Positions 1 through 7,242 of a stretch of 40,375 nt of DNA are shown here, piece after piece. Below the pieces are notes generated by a model. It was not told the DNA's origin. It saw only the letters and a program-made list of their open reading frames with translations, and made no database searches. The DNA is taken from the NCBI GenBank assembly GCA_038227045.1, contig JBBRQD010000047.1:1-40375 (forward strand), in the 5' to 3' direction. The position numbers and the translations under genes were made by a program. Source of the DNA: JANXLS01 sp038227045 (GTDB lineage: Bacteria > Planctomycetota > SZUA-567 > H5-PLA8). The stretch's first letter is position 1. Each line of letters begins with the position of its first letter.

Positions 1-2
1 CC

Positions 3-131
3 ATGCGCAACGCCATCCTTTCGGTTCTGCGGCAAAACAAAATAAAGAACGTCGCGCGAGCCTTGCGGCGCTTCGCCGCACACCCCGGCGAAGCCATCGC
101 TTTGCTGGCGCGCAAGGCGACGGACTTTTGA
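3..131 (+). CDS. 3' end of a truncated CDS, possibly a transposase C-terminus
   Basis: Reading from the window edge, the frame starting at base 3 is open for 42 codons and ends with TGA at 129-131. The peptide ends with ALRRFAAHPGEAIALL and then a short basic tail. A segment of the form LRN-x-x-LxLLR followed by N-[IV]-A-x-ALRxFAxxPxxAL resembles, from memory, the extreme C-terminus of some DDE transposases such as ISAs1-like ones. That is recollection, not a search. The ATG at base 3 may be internal, since the upstream part lies outside the window. The next gene starts about 100 bases later on the same strand. Confidence 0.4.
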   Translation: MRNAILSVLRQNKIKNVARALRRFAAHPGEAIALLARKATDF

Positions 132-238
132 AAGGCCCTGTCTTCCTGCTCTGTGTTGAAAAAAATTCATTGACCCCACAAGCCGCGTTGCTTAACATGG
201 TGCGTTCGCAATTCAATATTCGATTTGGAGTTTATACC

Positions 239-961
239 TTGCGTTACGGAATCTTTGGCGATATTCACGGCAACCACGATGCGCTCGACGCCGTATTGGA
301 AGTTCTCGAACAGGAACGCGTCGACACCTATCTCTGCACGGGCGATGTGGTGGGCTATGGCGCCGAACCCAGCAAATGCATCAAGACGGTGCGCGAAAAA
401 TGTATCATCTGCCTGGCGGGCAATCACGATCACGCCGCCTGCGGCAAGCTCGACACCGAATTCTTCAACGTCTTCGCCAAGCAAGTCGCGCAATGGACGC
501 AGGCGCATTTGTCCGACGATGAAAAGAAGTGGCTCGCCGGATTGCCGTTCGTCTGCCACTTCGAAGATTTCACGCTCGCGCACGGCAGCGCGCACAGCCC
601 CGAAGTGTTCAACTACATCACCACAATTTTCGACGCCGAACTCTCCTTCGAATGCCTCGACAAGCCGGTCCTTTTCTACGGCCACACCCACATTCCCCTC
701 GCCTTTTTCGACACGGTTCCGATGACCTACACGATGGATCAGGAGATCGTGATCAATCCGGAAGGCAAAACGCTGATCAATATCGGATCGGTGGGCCAGC
801 CGCGCAACGAAGACCCGCGCGCCAGTTTCGCGGTCTACGATTCGGACGAAGGCATCGTCAGACTGCACCGCGTTCCCTACGATGTGAAAGCGGCGGGAAA
901 GAAAATCATTGATGCGGGATTGCCGGAGGCGCTGGCGATTCGGTTGGAGTTGGGCAAGTAA
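239..961 (+). CDS. Metallophosphoesterase, YfcE/MJ0936-like
   Basis: A 240-residue calcineurin-like phosphoesterase, probably a cytosolic dinuclear-metal phosphodiesterase of unknown substrate. The metal-binding blocks appear in order: GDIHGNHDAL near the N-terminus, the GDVVGYG block, GNHDHA, an internal H (LAHGSAH), and GHTHIPL in the C-terminal third. INIGSVGQPR near the end is typical of the YfcE/DR1281-like branch. I chose TTG at 239 because GGAG at 227-230 sits 8 nt upstream and the protein then starts directly at the first beta strand. The frame is open further upstream to a TTG at 128, but that extension has no family counterpart. It converges on sixA. Confidence 0.85.
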   Translation: MRYGIFGDIHGNHDALDAVLEVLEQERVDTYLCTGDVVGYGAEPSKCIKTVREKCIICLAGNHDHAACGKLDTEFFNVFAKQVAQWTQAHLSDDEKKWLAGLPFVCHFEDFTLAHGSAHSPEVFNYITTIFDAELSFECLDKPVLFYGHTHIPLAFFDTVPMTYTMDQEIVINPEGKTLINIGSVGQPRNEDPRASFAVYDSDEGIVRLHRVPYDVKAAGKKIIDAGLPEALAIRLELGK

Positions 962-967
962 AAAGGG

Positions 968-1001
968 TTCAGGTTCCAGGTTGTCTTTTTGAAAACCTGA
1001 A
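968..1001. terminator. Hairpin between convergent genes, candidate terminator
   Basis: TTCAGGTT (968-975) pairs perfectly with AACCTGAA (994-1001) around an 18-nt loop that contains a run of five T. It lies between two convergent genes and could serve either strand. The long loop makes it a weak candidate. Confidence 0.35.
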
Positions 1002-1008
1002 AGCGTAG

Positions 1009-1491
1009 TTAATCCCCCAGCACATCCTTCGGCGCATACTTCCACATCAATTTCATTCCGCCGGGTTCCAGTTCTCCTTTGACGTGCGCGATGCCGGCGC
1101 GCTTGAAGGCCAGGTCGCCGTGTTCTTCGCCGATTAAATCGCCCAGGATCATGCCGCAATCCGGTTCGTGTCCCACCGTCAGCAGGCGTTTGGGCGGCGG
1201 ATTTTTCTTGGCGTATTTGATGAGGTCGCGCAGATCCGCGCCGCATTGCAGCGCATCGACAATTTTCAATTTTAGCCCCGTCACCCGTGCCGCAATCTCC
1301 GCGGTCTGCCGCGCGCGCGCCAGCGGGCTGGACCAGATTGCATCGATGGGCAAGTCGCCGCTCTTCTTAAGTTTCGTGACAATTTTAAGCGTCCGCTCCA
1401 TGCCTTCGTTGGTCAACGGACGATCGAATTCCGTTCCGTGCCAGTCCGTCTGATCGAACGCGATCCCGTGGCGCATGATATATAGATTCAT
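1009..1491 (-). CDS. sixA: SixA-type phosphohistidine phosphatase
   Basis: A 160-residue histidine phosphatase of the short SixA branch, a family that removes phosphate from phosphohistidine in signalling proteins. The catalytic RHG occurs at once (YIMRHGIAFD). RPLTNEGMER follows as the usual R-x-L-T-x-x-G block. SSPLARARQTAEIAA is the second conserved arginine block, and VGHEPD near residue 110 is the GHxP motif with the second catalytic histidine. Length is normal for SixA. It converges with the upstream phosphoesterase and diverges from the HEAT-VWA gene. The partner histidine kinase or phosphotransfer protein is not in this window. Confidence 0.85.
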   Translation of the reverse strand: MNLYIMRHGIAFDQTDWHGTEFDRPLTNEGMERTLKIVTKLKKSGDLPIDAIWSSPLARARQTAEIAARVTGLKLKIVDALQCGADLRDLIKYAKKNPPPKRLLTVGHEPDCGMILGDLIGEEHGDLAFKRAGIAHVKGELEPGGMKLMWKYAPKDVLGD

Positions 1492-1591
1492 ACTTTCAAT
1501 TTCCCGATGCAGTTCACTTACGAAACAATTCGTCTATACAACAGTTGTTGAATACCCCGCCAATATATAGGATGACGTTTGGGGCGGAAAA

Positions 1592-3046
1592 ATGATACGA
1601 TTATTTGCGGTGCTTCTGCTGCTCATTTTAGCATGTATGGCCGTGCGCGGCGGCGAGGCCGACGCGCCGGCCATCGGCGCACGCACGGTTTCTTCCGCGG
1701 AAATGTCGCGCCTGTCCACGAGGCTGAAAGACACCGATGTAAAAATAGCGTCCGACGCCGCCCGTGAACTCGGAGACAGCCGGCAGCCCGGAGCCGTGCC
1801 GCTGCTGCTTCGATTTTATGGCGAAAGCGACGGCGAGCGCCGCATGGCCGCGGTCAAAGCACTGGGCGCGTTGAGCGTCTGGAGCGCTGCGAAAAAGCCC
1901 GAGACATTTCTGGCCATGGCGCTCGGCGACATCTCCCCCGCGATCCGCCGTCAGGCCGCGCGCGAGCTGGTTCAAGCCGAAGGCGCCGATGCGGCGCTGA
2001 AGCGCTTCGTAAATGCCGCTGCCGATACGAAACTGAATTCGCCGCTGGTGCGCAATCGCGCCGTGCATTGTGCCGGAATGATCGGCGGACTGCGCAGCAC
2101 TCCATTCTTGATCGAGACATTGTTCTCAACGGAAATCGAACCGGCGATCGCCGCCGCCGAGGAACTCGGCGAACTGCGCGGCCCGTCCAGCGCCGACGCG
2201 TTGCTCAAAGCGCTCGGATCGGATCAGGCGGAGCTCAAGGCCGCGGCGCTTGAGGCGCTCGAACGGTTGAGCGGAAAAGCATTCAAATACGATCTGATCA
2301 AATGGGCCGAATGGCGCGCGGCATTGCGCGATGAAATGGAGAAAGCCGCGGTTTCCGCGACGACGAAGGAATCGGCGCGCCCGGATCGCTATTACGACGA
2401 TTCGTATGAAAAACGGCCGGTGGATATCGTCATTGCGTTCGATACAACGGGCAGCTTTCTGCATATCTGGCCGCAGGTGAATCAAGCGCTCGATTCGGTG
2501 CTGCGCGAGATTGTCCGCAGCGAACTGTCGCCACGAATTGGGCTGGTGCGCTATCGCGCGATTGAACAGCGAGCCACGCTTCGCTACACGCTTCAGCCGT
2601 CGCCGCTGACGTGGAATTTCGACGCCATTCAAAAAGAATTGTCAGTCGCCTCGTTTGGCGGAGGATCGGGCGCGCTGCACGAAGGCCTGCGTTACGCGCT
2701 GAACGGCATGGTTTGGCGCGAACGCTCGCGAAAGGTAATCGTCCTGATCGGCGACGATTCTCCGGTTTCGCCCGTTGAAGACCCCATGCGAGTCGTTCTG
2801 CAATTGACGCATGACGCGTCCGTCCTCGACGGCATTCTCGTGAACACGCTTTATGCCAAGACGACAGCGGGCGAGGAGAACCGCGAAACGTATCGCCGCA
2901 TTGCGTTCTCCGGCAGCGGACGATTTTACGAGTACAATAAAGCGGAACGGCATCTAGTGGAAATGAGCGCCACGAAAGTCGACGTCAAAGGCAATGAACT
3001 GCCGGCGGAAACAGCCCGAAAATGGCTCGTGCCGCGCGCAAAATAA
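1592..3046 (+). CDS. Secreted HEAT-repeat and von Willebrand factor A domain protein
   Basis: A 484-residue protein with an N-terminal hydrophobic signal peptide (about residues 1-20), so probably exported. Residues about 40-235 form alternating helices of HEAT/Armadillo type, with blocks such as AAVKALGAL, AARELVQAEG, AAEELGELRG and AAALEALERL. Residues about 278-460 form a VWA domain. Its metal site (MIDAS) reads DTTGS at residues 284-288, a D-x-T-x-S variant of D-x-S-x-S, and VIVLIGDDSP is the later acidic strand. VWA domains usually bind protein ligands through a divalent ion. Neighbours do not fix a role; a MoaD-like gene follows 27 nt later. A scaffold or adhesion role is inference. Confidence 0.75.
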   Translation: MIRLFAVLLLLILACMAVRGGEADAPAIGARTVSSAEMSRLSTRLKDTDVKIASDAARELGDSRQPGAVPLLLRFYGESDGERRMAAVKALGALSVWSAAKKPETFLAMALGDISPAIRRQAARELVQAEGADAALKRFVNAAADTKLNSPLVRNRAVHCAGMIGGLRSTPFLIETLFSTEIEPAIAAAEELGELRGPSSADALLKALGSDQAELKAAALEALERLSGKAFKYDLIKWAEWRAALRDEMEKAAVSATTKESARPDRYYDDSYEKRPVDIVIAFDTTGSFLHIWPQVNQALDSVLREIVRSELSPRIGLVRYRAIEQRATLRYTLQPSPLTWNFDAIQKELSVASFGGGSGALHEGLRYALNGMVWRERSRKVIVLIGDDSPVSPVEDPMRVVLQLTHDASVLDGILVNTLYAKTTAGEENRETYRRIAFSGSGRFYEYNKAERHLVEMSATKVDVKGNELPAETARKWLVPRAK

Positions 3047-3073
3047 TCCCACAATTTTGGAGAGATTCCGACG

Positions 3074-3352
3074 GTGAAGATTCGCATAAAATTGCTTGCA
3101 CAAGCGCGCAGCGCGGCGGGATGCGACACCGATGAAATCGACAGCAGCGAACTCGTGACTCTCGACCGCGCACTGCTTCTGCTCGCTGAAAAACACGGAG
3201 ACGCGTTGCGCCGCATCCTTCTCGACGGCCACGGAAAACCGCACGCGTCGATGCTGCTGTTCGTCAACGAGGAACAGGTCCATCCCGGTACTCCGCTCAC
3301 GTTTCGCGATGGCGACGAATTGACGATCATGCCGCCGATTTCAGGTGGCTGA
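3074..3352 (+). CDS. MoaD/ThiS-family ubiquitin-like sulfur carrier
   Basis: A 92-residue beta-grasp protein with the diagnostic C-terminal Gly-Gly (IMPPISGG). That tail is adenylated and thiocarboxylated in MoaD and ThiS for sulfur transfer in molybdopterin or thiamine synthesis. The end matches MoaD more than ThiS (FRDGDELTIMPPISGG). Start is GTG at 3074, with GGAGAG at 3059-3064 nine nt upstream. No moaE, moeB, thiG or thiF homologue is nearby, so the pathway is unassigned; MoaD-like carriers also serve cysteine or tungsten-enzyme pathways. It may be co-transcribed with the HEAT-VWA gene, which ends 27 nt before it. Confidence 0.75.
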   Translation: MKIRIKLLAQARSAAGCDTDEIDSSELVTLDRALLLLAEKHGDALRRILLDGHGKPHASMLLFVNEEQVHPGTPLTFRDGDELTIMPPISGG

Positions 3353-3461
3353 GCGGCGATTGCTGTGGATTCATTGGGGCATTGCCGCAAAATTCATTCG
3401 GCGCGAACTGAAAATTGAGCTTGATTGCTCCAGGCAATTAAATTAAATTCTCAAACAGCCC

Positions 3462-3506
3462 TTGACGTTTGATATGGATCGTGTATTATCTATTATGTCG
3501 ATAGGA
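3462..3506 (+). promoter_or_regulatory. Promoter and candidate Rrf2 operator upstream of the Rrf2 gene
   Basis: TTGACG (3462-3467) and TATTAT (3484-3489), 16 nt apart, form a good sigma-70-type promoter. CTAT (3490-3493) and ATAG (3501-3504) form a dyad with a 7-nt spacer just after the -10 box. The right arm extends to ATAGGA, preceded by CG. The same geometry occurs at 3996-4010 and 4307-4325, so autoregulation by the Rrf2 protein is likely. The assignment is inference from repetition and position. Confidence 0.55.
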
Positions 3507-3516
3507 TAAATAGTCA

Positions 3517-3972
3517 ATGCTCTCGATGAAGACTCGATACGCGATCAAGGCACTCATCGCCTTGGCTCGAGAACCCAATCGCGATCCAGTGTTGATTTCT
3601 TCTCTTGCGGAGCATGAAAACATTCCGAAGAAATTCCTTGAGTTGATTCTGTTGGATCTCAAGGCGATGGGAATCCTGGGAAGTCGCAAAGGCAAACACG
3701 GCGGGTATTTTCTGCGCTTGGAGCCCGGACAGGTAAAACTGGGTCAAGTCGTCCGCGGAATTGAAGGACCGCTGGCACTGCTCCAATGCGTCAGTCAAAC
3801 GCAATACGAGCGTTGCGCGGATTGCCCGGACGAAAAACTCTGCGGCCTCAGGCTGGTTTTTAAGGATGTGCGCGACGCGACATCGAAGATTTTGGATAAC
3901 ACCAGTCTCTCCGATGTGATGGCGCGAGTGGATCGTGAGGCGCAACGGTCGGATCTGATGTTCCACATTTAA
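3517..3972 (+). CDS. Rrf2-family transcriptional regulator with four-cysteine cluster
   Basis: A 151-residue winged-helix regulator of the Rrf2 family (relatives IscR, NsrR, CymR). MKTRYAIKALIALA is the usual first helix. PKKFLELILLDLKAMGILGSR is the DNA-recognition helix, and GKHGGYFL begins the wing. Cysteines at residues 91, 100, 103 and 109 (C-x8-C-x2-C-x5-C) could ligate an Fe-S cluster or sense redox or sulfur status. VRDATSKILDNTSLSDV is a typical C-terminus. ATG at 3526 is an alternative start. It precedes a YezD-like gene and a sulfonate/nitrate-type ABC transporter, so a CymR-like sulfur regulator is the most natural reading; the ligand is unknown. Confidence 0.88.
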   Translation: MLSMKTRYAIKALIALAREPNRDPVLISSLAEHENIPKKFLELILLDLKAMGILGSRKGKHGGYFLRLEPGQVKLGQVVRGIEGPLALLQCVSQTQYERCADCPDEKLCGLRLVFKDVRDATSKILDNTSLSDVMARVDREAQRSDLMFHI

Positions 3973-3991
3973 GCAATTTTTTTTGAGCCTA

Positions 3992-4019
3992 TTTACTACG
4001 TAATCGATAGACATAGAAT
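3992..4019 (+). promoter_or_regulatory. Promoter and candidate Rrf2 operator before the YezD-like gene
   Basis: TTTACT (3992-3997) and TAGAAT (4014-4019), spaced 16 nt, form a plausible promoter. Between them CTAC (3996-3999), seven bases and ATAG (4007-4010) repeat the dyad spacing of the two other sites. The CG before ATAG is also shared. One arm base differs from a perfect dyad. Confidence 0.45.
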
Positions 4020-4051
4020 ATTTAGATAGAGAATAGAGAGGTGGGAAAACA

Positions 4052-4210
4052 ATGGAACAGACTCTTGCAGCCATCAAACAAGCATTGGAGAATTTGAAGT
4101 TCGGTTCGGTTGAAATCTCGCGGCATTTCACTGATGCAAAAGACGGCGCTTTGGAACCAACTGGATTCGTGGCTCGAGCAAGTCAAAATGCCCGCTTGAT
4201 CCCCGCTTGA
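4052..4210 (+). CDS. Small YezD-like (DUF2292) protein, divergent C-terminus
   Basis: A 52-codon ORF that starts at ATG 4052 with a purine-rich SD (AGAGGTGG, 4037-4044). The first 22 residues, containing AIKQALENLKFGSVEI, match the DUF2292/YezD pattern of a helix followed by hydrophobic-x-FGSVxI. Family members are 40-60 residues and, as I recall, often lie beside sulfur-assimilation genes. The second half lacks the usual V-V-Q-I-E-x-x-E-K motif, so it is divergent, frameshifted or a different family. It lies between the Rrf2 gene and the ABC transporter and has its own candidate operator. Function unknown. Confidence 0.5.
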   Translation: MEQTLAAIKQALENLKFGSVEISRHFTDAKDGALEPTGFVARASQNARLIPA

Positions 4211-4268
4211 GAGCGTTTGCCGATCTGCTCGATAAAGTGAAATATGCATTTTTTTCTCATTGCCTTTT

Positions 4269-4300
4269 ATGGAGATATGGAAATCTCCATTATTTTTATT
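4269..4300 (+). terminator. Rho-independent terminator-like hairpin
   Basis: ATGGAGAT (4269-4276) pairs perfectly with ATCTCCAT (4283-4290) around a 6-nt loop. The T-rich run TATTTTTATT (4291-4300) follows. It lies after the YezD-like gene and just before the transporter promoter, so it would separate the two transcription units. The stem is AU-rich, so efficiency is uncertain. Confidence 0.55.
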
Positions 4301-4326
4301 GATAATTCCTATTAAACCGATAGGAT
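4299..4326 (+). promoter_or_regulatory. Promoter with perfect TCCTAT-N7-ATAGGA operator before the ABC transporter
   Basis: TTGATA (4299-4304) and TAGGAT (4321-4326), spaced 16 nt, form the promoter. A perfect dyad TCCTAT (4307-4312) / ATAGGA (4320-4325) with a 7-nt spacer fills the gap and overlaps the -10 box, the classic place for a repressor. The string CGATAGGATA (4318-4327) is identical to 3499-3508 in front of the Rrf2 gene. Binding by that Rrf2 protein is inferred. Confidence 0.6.
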
Positions 4327-4348
4327 AGATTGAATAAAGGAATACAAC

Positions 4349-5388
4349 ATGCGAAAATGGCTTGCTTTAAGCATCGGAATCATCGCTCTGACGGCCCTTC
4401 ATGGCTGCGGAAATTCTTCAAACGCTGAAACGGCAACGACGCCCCCCGGCACTCGCACACCGCCCACGCAAGTTCGTTTGGGCTACTTCGCCAACATCAC
4501 ACATGCCCAGGCGCTGGTCGGCGTTGCGCGCGGCGATTTTCAAAAAGCAGTCGGCAGCGTGCCACTCAAGACGAGTGTCTTCAACGCCGGCCCGGCGGCG
4601 ATGGAAGCGCTCTTCGCCGGAGAACTGGACCTTGTCTACGTCGGCCCCGGCCCCGCCGTCAACGCCTATTTCAAAAGCGGCGGGAAGCTGCGGGTCGTCG
4701 CCGGAGCCGCCGCGAACGGCGTCGCGATCGTCGCGCGCCAAGGCAGCGGCATCGCTAAACTCGAAGACCTAAAGGGCAAGCGCATCGCCACGCCGCAGTA
4801 CGGCAACACGCAGGACATCGCCGCTCGCGCGTTCGTCAAGAATCGCTTGCAGGACAAAGACAAAAAAGACGGCGGCACGACGACAATCGAAACCGTGACA
4901 AATGCCGAACAGTTCGGCCTCTTCAAGCAAGGCCAGCTCGACGCGGCATGGGCGCCCGAACCCTGGGCCACGCGCTTGATTCACGATGCCGGCGGCGTGC
5001 TCATCGAAGAGGAGAAGAATCTCTGGGACGAGAAAAAGTTCAGCATCACCTTGATCGTGGCGTCGAAGAAATTCCTCGACGAACATCCCGACGTGGTCGA
5101 GGCGCTTTTGAAAACGCACGCGGAGCTGACCGAGTTCGTCCGCAATTCGCCTGACCTGGCCGCGCCGATCATAAACGAGGAGCTCAAGAAGCTTCAAGGC
5201 AAAGCGCTCGCACAGGAGATTCTGAAGGAAGCACTGACACGCGTCGATTTCGACACCGACCCCTTCCCTCGACCGTCGAGAAAATGGCGCAGTGGTACTT
5301 TGAATTGGGATTCACGAACAAGAAGCCGGATGTCAAGGATCTCTTCGACCTGACGATTTTAAACAAGCTGAAGGCGGCGAAAAAATAG
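4349..5388 (+). CDS. ABC transporter substrate-binding lipoprotein (SsuA/TauA/NrtA type), frameshifted near the 3' end
   Basis: A periplasmic binding lipoprotein: signal peptide with lipobox LHGC (Cys at residue 20), then VRLGYFANITHAQALVG. FNAGPAAMEALFAGELDLVYVGPGPAV and LKGKRIATPQYGNTQD are typical of the sulfonate/taurine/nitrate group (NMT1/THI5-like fold). The frame from 4349 drifts into an arginine/serine-rich tail and stops at 5353. After about 5261 a neighbouring frame continues the family sequence, beginning PSTVEKMAQWYFELGF and ending at TAG 5386-5388. One missing base in the C-run at 5260-5263 restores the protein. This is a sequencing or assembly error or a recent mutation. SD AAAGGA precedes the ATG. 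Confidence 0.85.
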
Positions 5389-5414
5389 GCGGCCCTCTGC
5401 GTGCCAATTACCTC

Positions 5415-6344
5415 ATGACGCTTTCAACCCTTGCCGAACCGCTGCCGCATTCACGACCAGAGACTCACGGACAGTCTCGCGACACGCGCACACTGAAAAT
5501 CGACATTCGCAAAGCGACGAAAACCTACACATCCGGCAACAAGCATTTCACCGCGATCGACGGGATCGATTTGCAGGTCCGCGACGGCGAATTCCTCGCG
5601 CTCGTCGGCCCCAGCGGCTGCGGAAAATCCACGCTGTTGAATCTGATGGCCGGCTTTGAAAAACCCGATTCGGGAGAGGTGCTCTTCGAAGGCCGGCCCG
5701 TCACCGGAGCCGGACCCGAACGCCTCGTGCTCTTTCAGGAACACGGTCTTTTTCCCTGGCTCAACGTGCGGCAGAACGTCGAATTCGGTTTGCGCGTGCG
5801 CGGCCTTCCCAAGAAAGAGCGCCGCGAACGCGCTGAGCATTACCTGAAGATGGTCCATTTGCAAAAATTCCGCAACAGCTACCCGTTTCAGCTTTCAGGC
5901 GGCATGAAGCAGCGCACGGCCATTGCCCGCGCGCTCGCGGTCGAGCCCACCATGTTGCTGATGGACGAACCCTTCTCCGCGCTCGATCCGCGCACGCGCG
6001 ACATCCTGCATTTGGAACTGCAACAGCTCTGGATGCAGACCGGCAAAACCATTGTCTTCGTGACGCATTCCGTCGAAGAAGCCACGCGCCTGGCCGATCG
6101 CATCGTGGTCATGGCCAGCCAGCCCGGGCGCATCCGCAAGACCTTGAACGTGCCGTTGCCGCACCCGCGCAATTTCCTCGATGCCGCGCTGATCGAACTG
6201 CGCAGTACGATTCTCAAAGAATTCGAAGACGAACTTGACAAACTCGTGAAGAAAGAAGGCGACGATGGCTGGGATCTGGAAGAAAAGTCTATTGGCTCTC
6301 GCGCTCGTCGCGACGTGGCTCTTGATATGGGAGACGGCATATAG
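5415..6344 (+). CDS. ABC transporter ATP-binding protein (SsuB/TauB/NrtD type)
   Basis: A 309-residue ATPase of a sulfonate/taurine/nitrate-type importer. Walker A is GPSGCGKST and the Q-loop is LFQEHGLFPWL. The signature is LSGGMKQRTAIARAL, Walker B is LLMDEPFSALD, and the switch histidine is in VFVTHSVEEA. The first 30 residues are a non-conserved extension. The domain should end near ELDKLVKKEGDDGW, but the frame runs on for about 26 residues over the start of the permease gene, an 80-nt overlap. It follows the binding-protein gene by 26 nt and is presumably in its transcript. Substrate is not determined by sequence; sulfonate is inferred from the Rrf2/YezD context. Confidence 0.88.
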   Translation: MTLSTLAEPLPHSRPETHGQSRDTRTLKIDIRKATKTYTSGNKHFTAIDGIDLQVRDGEFLALVGPSGCGKSTLLNLMAGFEKPDSGEVLFEGRPVTGAGPERLVLFQEHGLFPWLNVRQNVEFGLRVRGLPKKERRERAEHYLKMVHLQKFRNSYPFQLSGGMKQRTAIARALAVEPTMLLMDEPFSALDPRTRDILHLELQQLWMQTGKTIVFVTHSVEEATRLADRIVVMASQPGRIRKTLNVPLPHPRNFLDAALIELRSTILKEFEDELDKLVKKEGDDGWDLEEKSIGSRARRDVALDMGDGI

Positions 6345-7026
6345 ATTCTTCGGTCACGATTCGGTCGGCTTCCCCGCCCCGCGCGACGTCCTGCAATCGT
6401 TCTGGGACGGCGTGATCGACTGTTCTTTTTTCAAATCGCTTGCGGCCAGCCTGTTGCGCGTGGCCTACGGATTCGGCATTGCGCTGCTGATCGGCGTCGT
6501 GCTGGGGCTGCTGATTTTCTCGAGCCGTTTCGTCGAATGGCTACTGGCGCCGCTGGTGCTGGGCGTCCAATCGCTGCCGAGCATCTGCTGGATGCCCTTC
6601 GCCATCTTGTGGTTCGGCCTGAACGAAAAAGCAATTCTATTCATCGTGCTCATGGGCTCAATCGGTTCGATTTGCATCGCCACGCGCGACGGGCTGCGGC
6701 AGGTGCCGCTCACCTACCGGCGCGTCGCGGGAACCTTCGGCGCAAACGGCTGGCAGCGCCTGGCGTGGGTCTACATTCCGTCGGCGATGCCGGTCTTCGT
6801 CTCGGGATTGAAACAGGGCTGGTCCTTCGCGTGGCGTTCGCTGCTGGCCGGCGAATTGATCAAACACGTCGTCGGCGTCGGCAGCCAATTGGATGAATCG
6901 CGCAACAATTTCGAATACCCGCGCATGTTCGCCACGATGTTTTTAATCATCATCGCAAGCGTGCTAGTGGACAAAGTCATCTTCGGGCAACTCGAAAAAC
7001 GCGTCCGCGCACGCTGGGGAACGTGA
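6265..7026 (+). CDS. ABC transporter permease (SsuC/TauC/NrtB type)
   Basis: A 253-residue inner-membrane permease with about six transmembrane helices. The first runs from residue 9 (LLALALVATWLLIWETAY), so the ATG at 6265 must be close to the true start. The cytoplasmic ATPase-docking EAA loop reads around RRVAGTFGANGWQRLAWVYIP. FVSGLKQGWSFAWRSLLAGELI is characteristic of the sulfonate/taurine/nitrate branch. Its start overlaps the ATPase reading frame by 80 nt. It completes a three-component importer with the two genes before it. No monooxygenase (ssuD) or dioxygenase (tauD) gene is nearby. Confidence 0.88.
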   Translation: MAGIWKKSLLALALVATWLLIWETAYRFFGHDSVGFPAPRDVLQSFWDGVIDCSFFKSLAASLLRVAYGFGIALLIGVVLGLLIFSSRFVEWLLAPLVLGVQSLPSICWMPFAILWFGLNEKAILFIVLMGSIGSICIATRDGLRQVPLTYRRVAGTFGANGWQRLAWVYIPSAMPVFVSGLKQGWSFAWRSLLAGELIKHVVGVGSQLDESRNNFEYPRMFATMFLIIIASVLVDKVIFGQLEKRVRARWGT

Positions 7027-7035
7027 TATAGCCTC

Positions 7036-7242
7036 TTATTTCGTTTCCGTTTTCGTCTCGGTTTTCGTCGTCGTTCCATCCGGATTGTCGCGAACGATTT
7101 TTTCCTTGGTCTCAACCTTGTCGTCGCTGACCTTGACTTTTTTCTCAACGGTGCGCTCGGTCGGCGTAACAATCGTCGTATCTCCGCAGCCCGCCAGCGC
7201 GATCGAGATAGTCAGCATTGGAAAGAATAGTTTCTTGCTCAT
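7036..7242 (-). CDS. Small lipoprotein of unknown function
   Basis: A 68-residue protein with a classic lipoprotein signal: MSKKLFFP, a hydrophobic run, then the lipobox LAGC (Cys about residue 19). The mature part is short, very hydrophilic and made of threonine, lysine and glutamate (TVEKKVKVSDDKVETKEK and a final KTETKTETK), probably disordered and anchored in a membrane. Start at 7242 is supported by GGAGG (7250-7254 on the complement) 6-7 nt upstream; the frame is open further upstream without a better start. It is convergent with the transporter operon. No family recognised. Confidence 0.7.
   Translation of the reverse strand: MSKKLFFPMLTISIALAGCGDTTIVTPTERTVEKKVKVSDDKVETKEKIVRDNPDGTTTKTETKTETK

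Noticed and set aside
167..1246. Long minus-strand frame opposite the phosphoesterase, about 359 codons
   Set aside because: It lies over two well-supported genes, is rich in Arg, Ala and Val as expected for a shadow of GC-rich coding sequence, and has no recognisable motif.
4269..4300. The 4269 hairpin as a riboswitch of the transporter
   Set aside because: It lies upstream of the promoter that precedes the transporter, so it is not in its leader; an 8-bp stem with a T-rich run suits a terminator of the previous gene.
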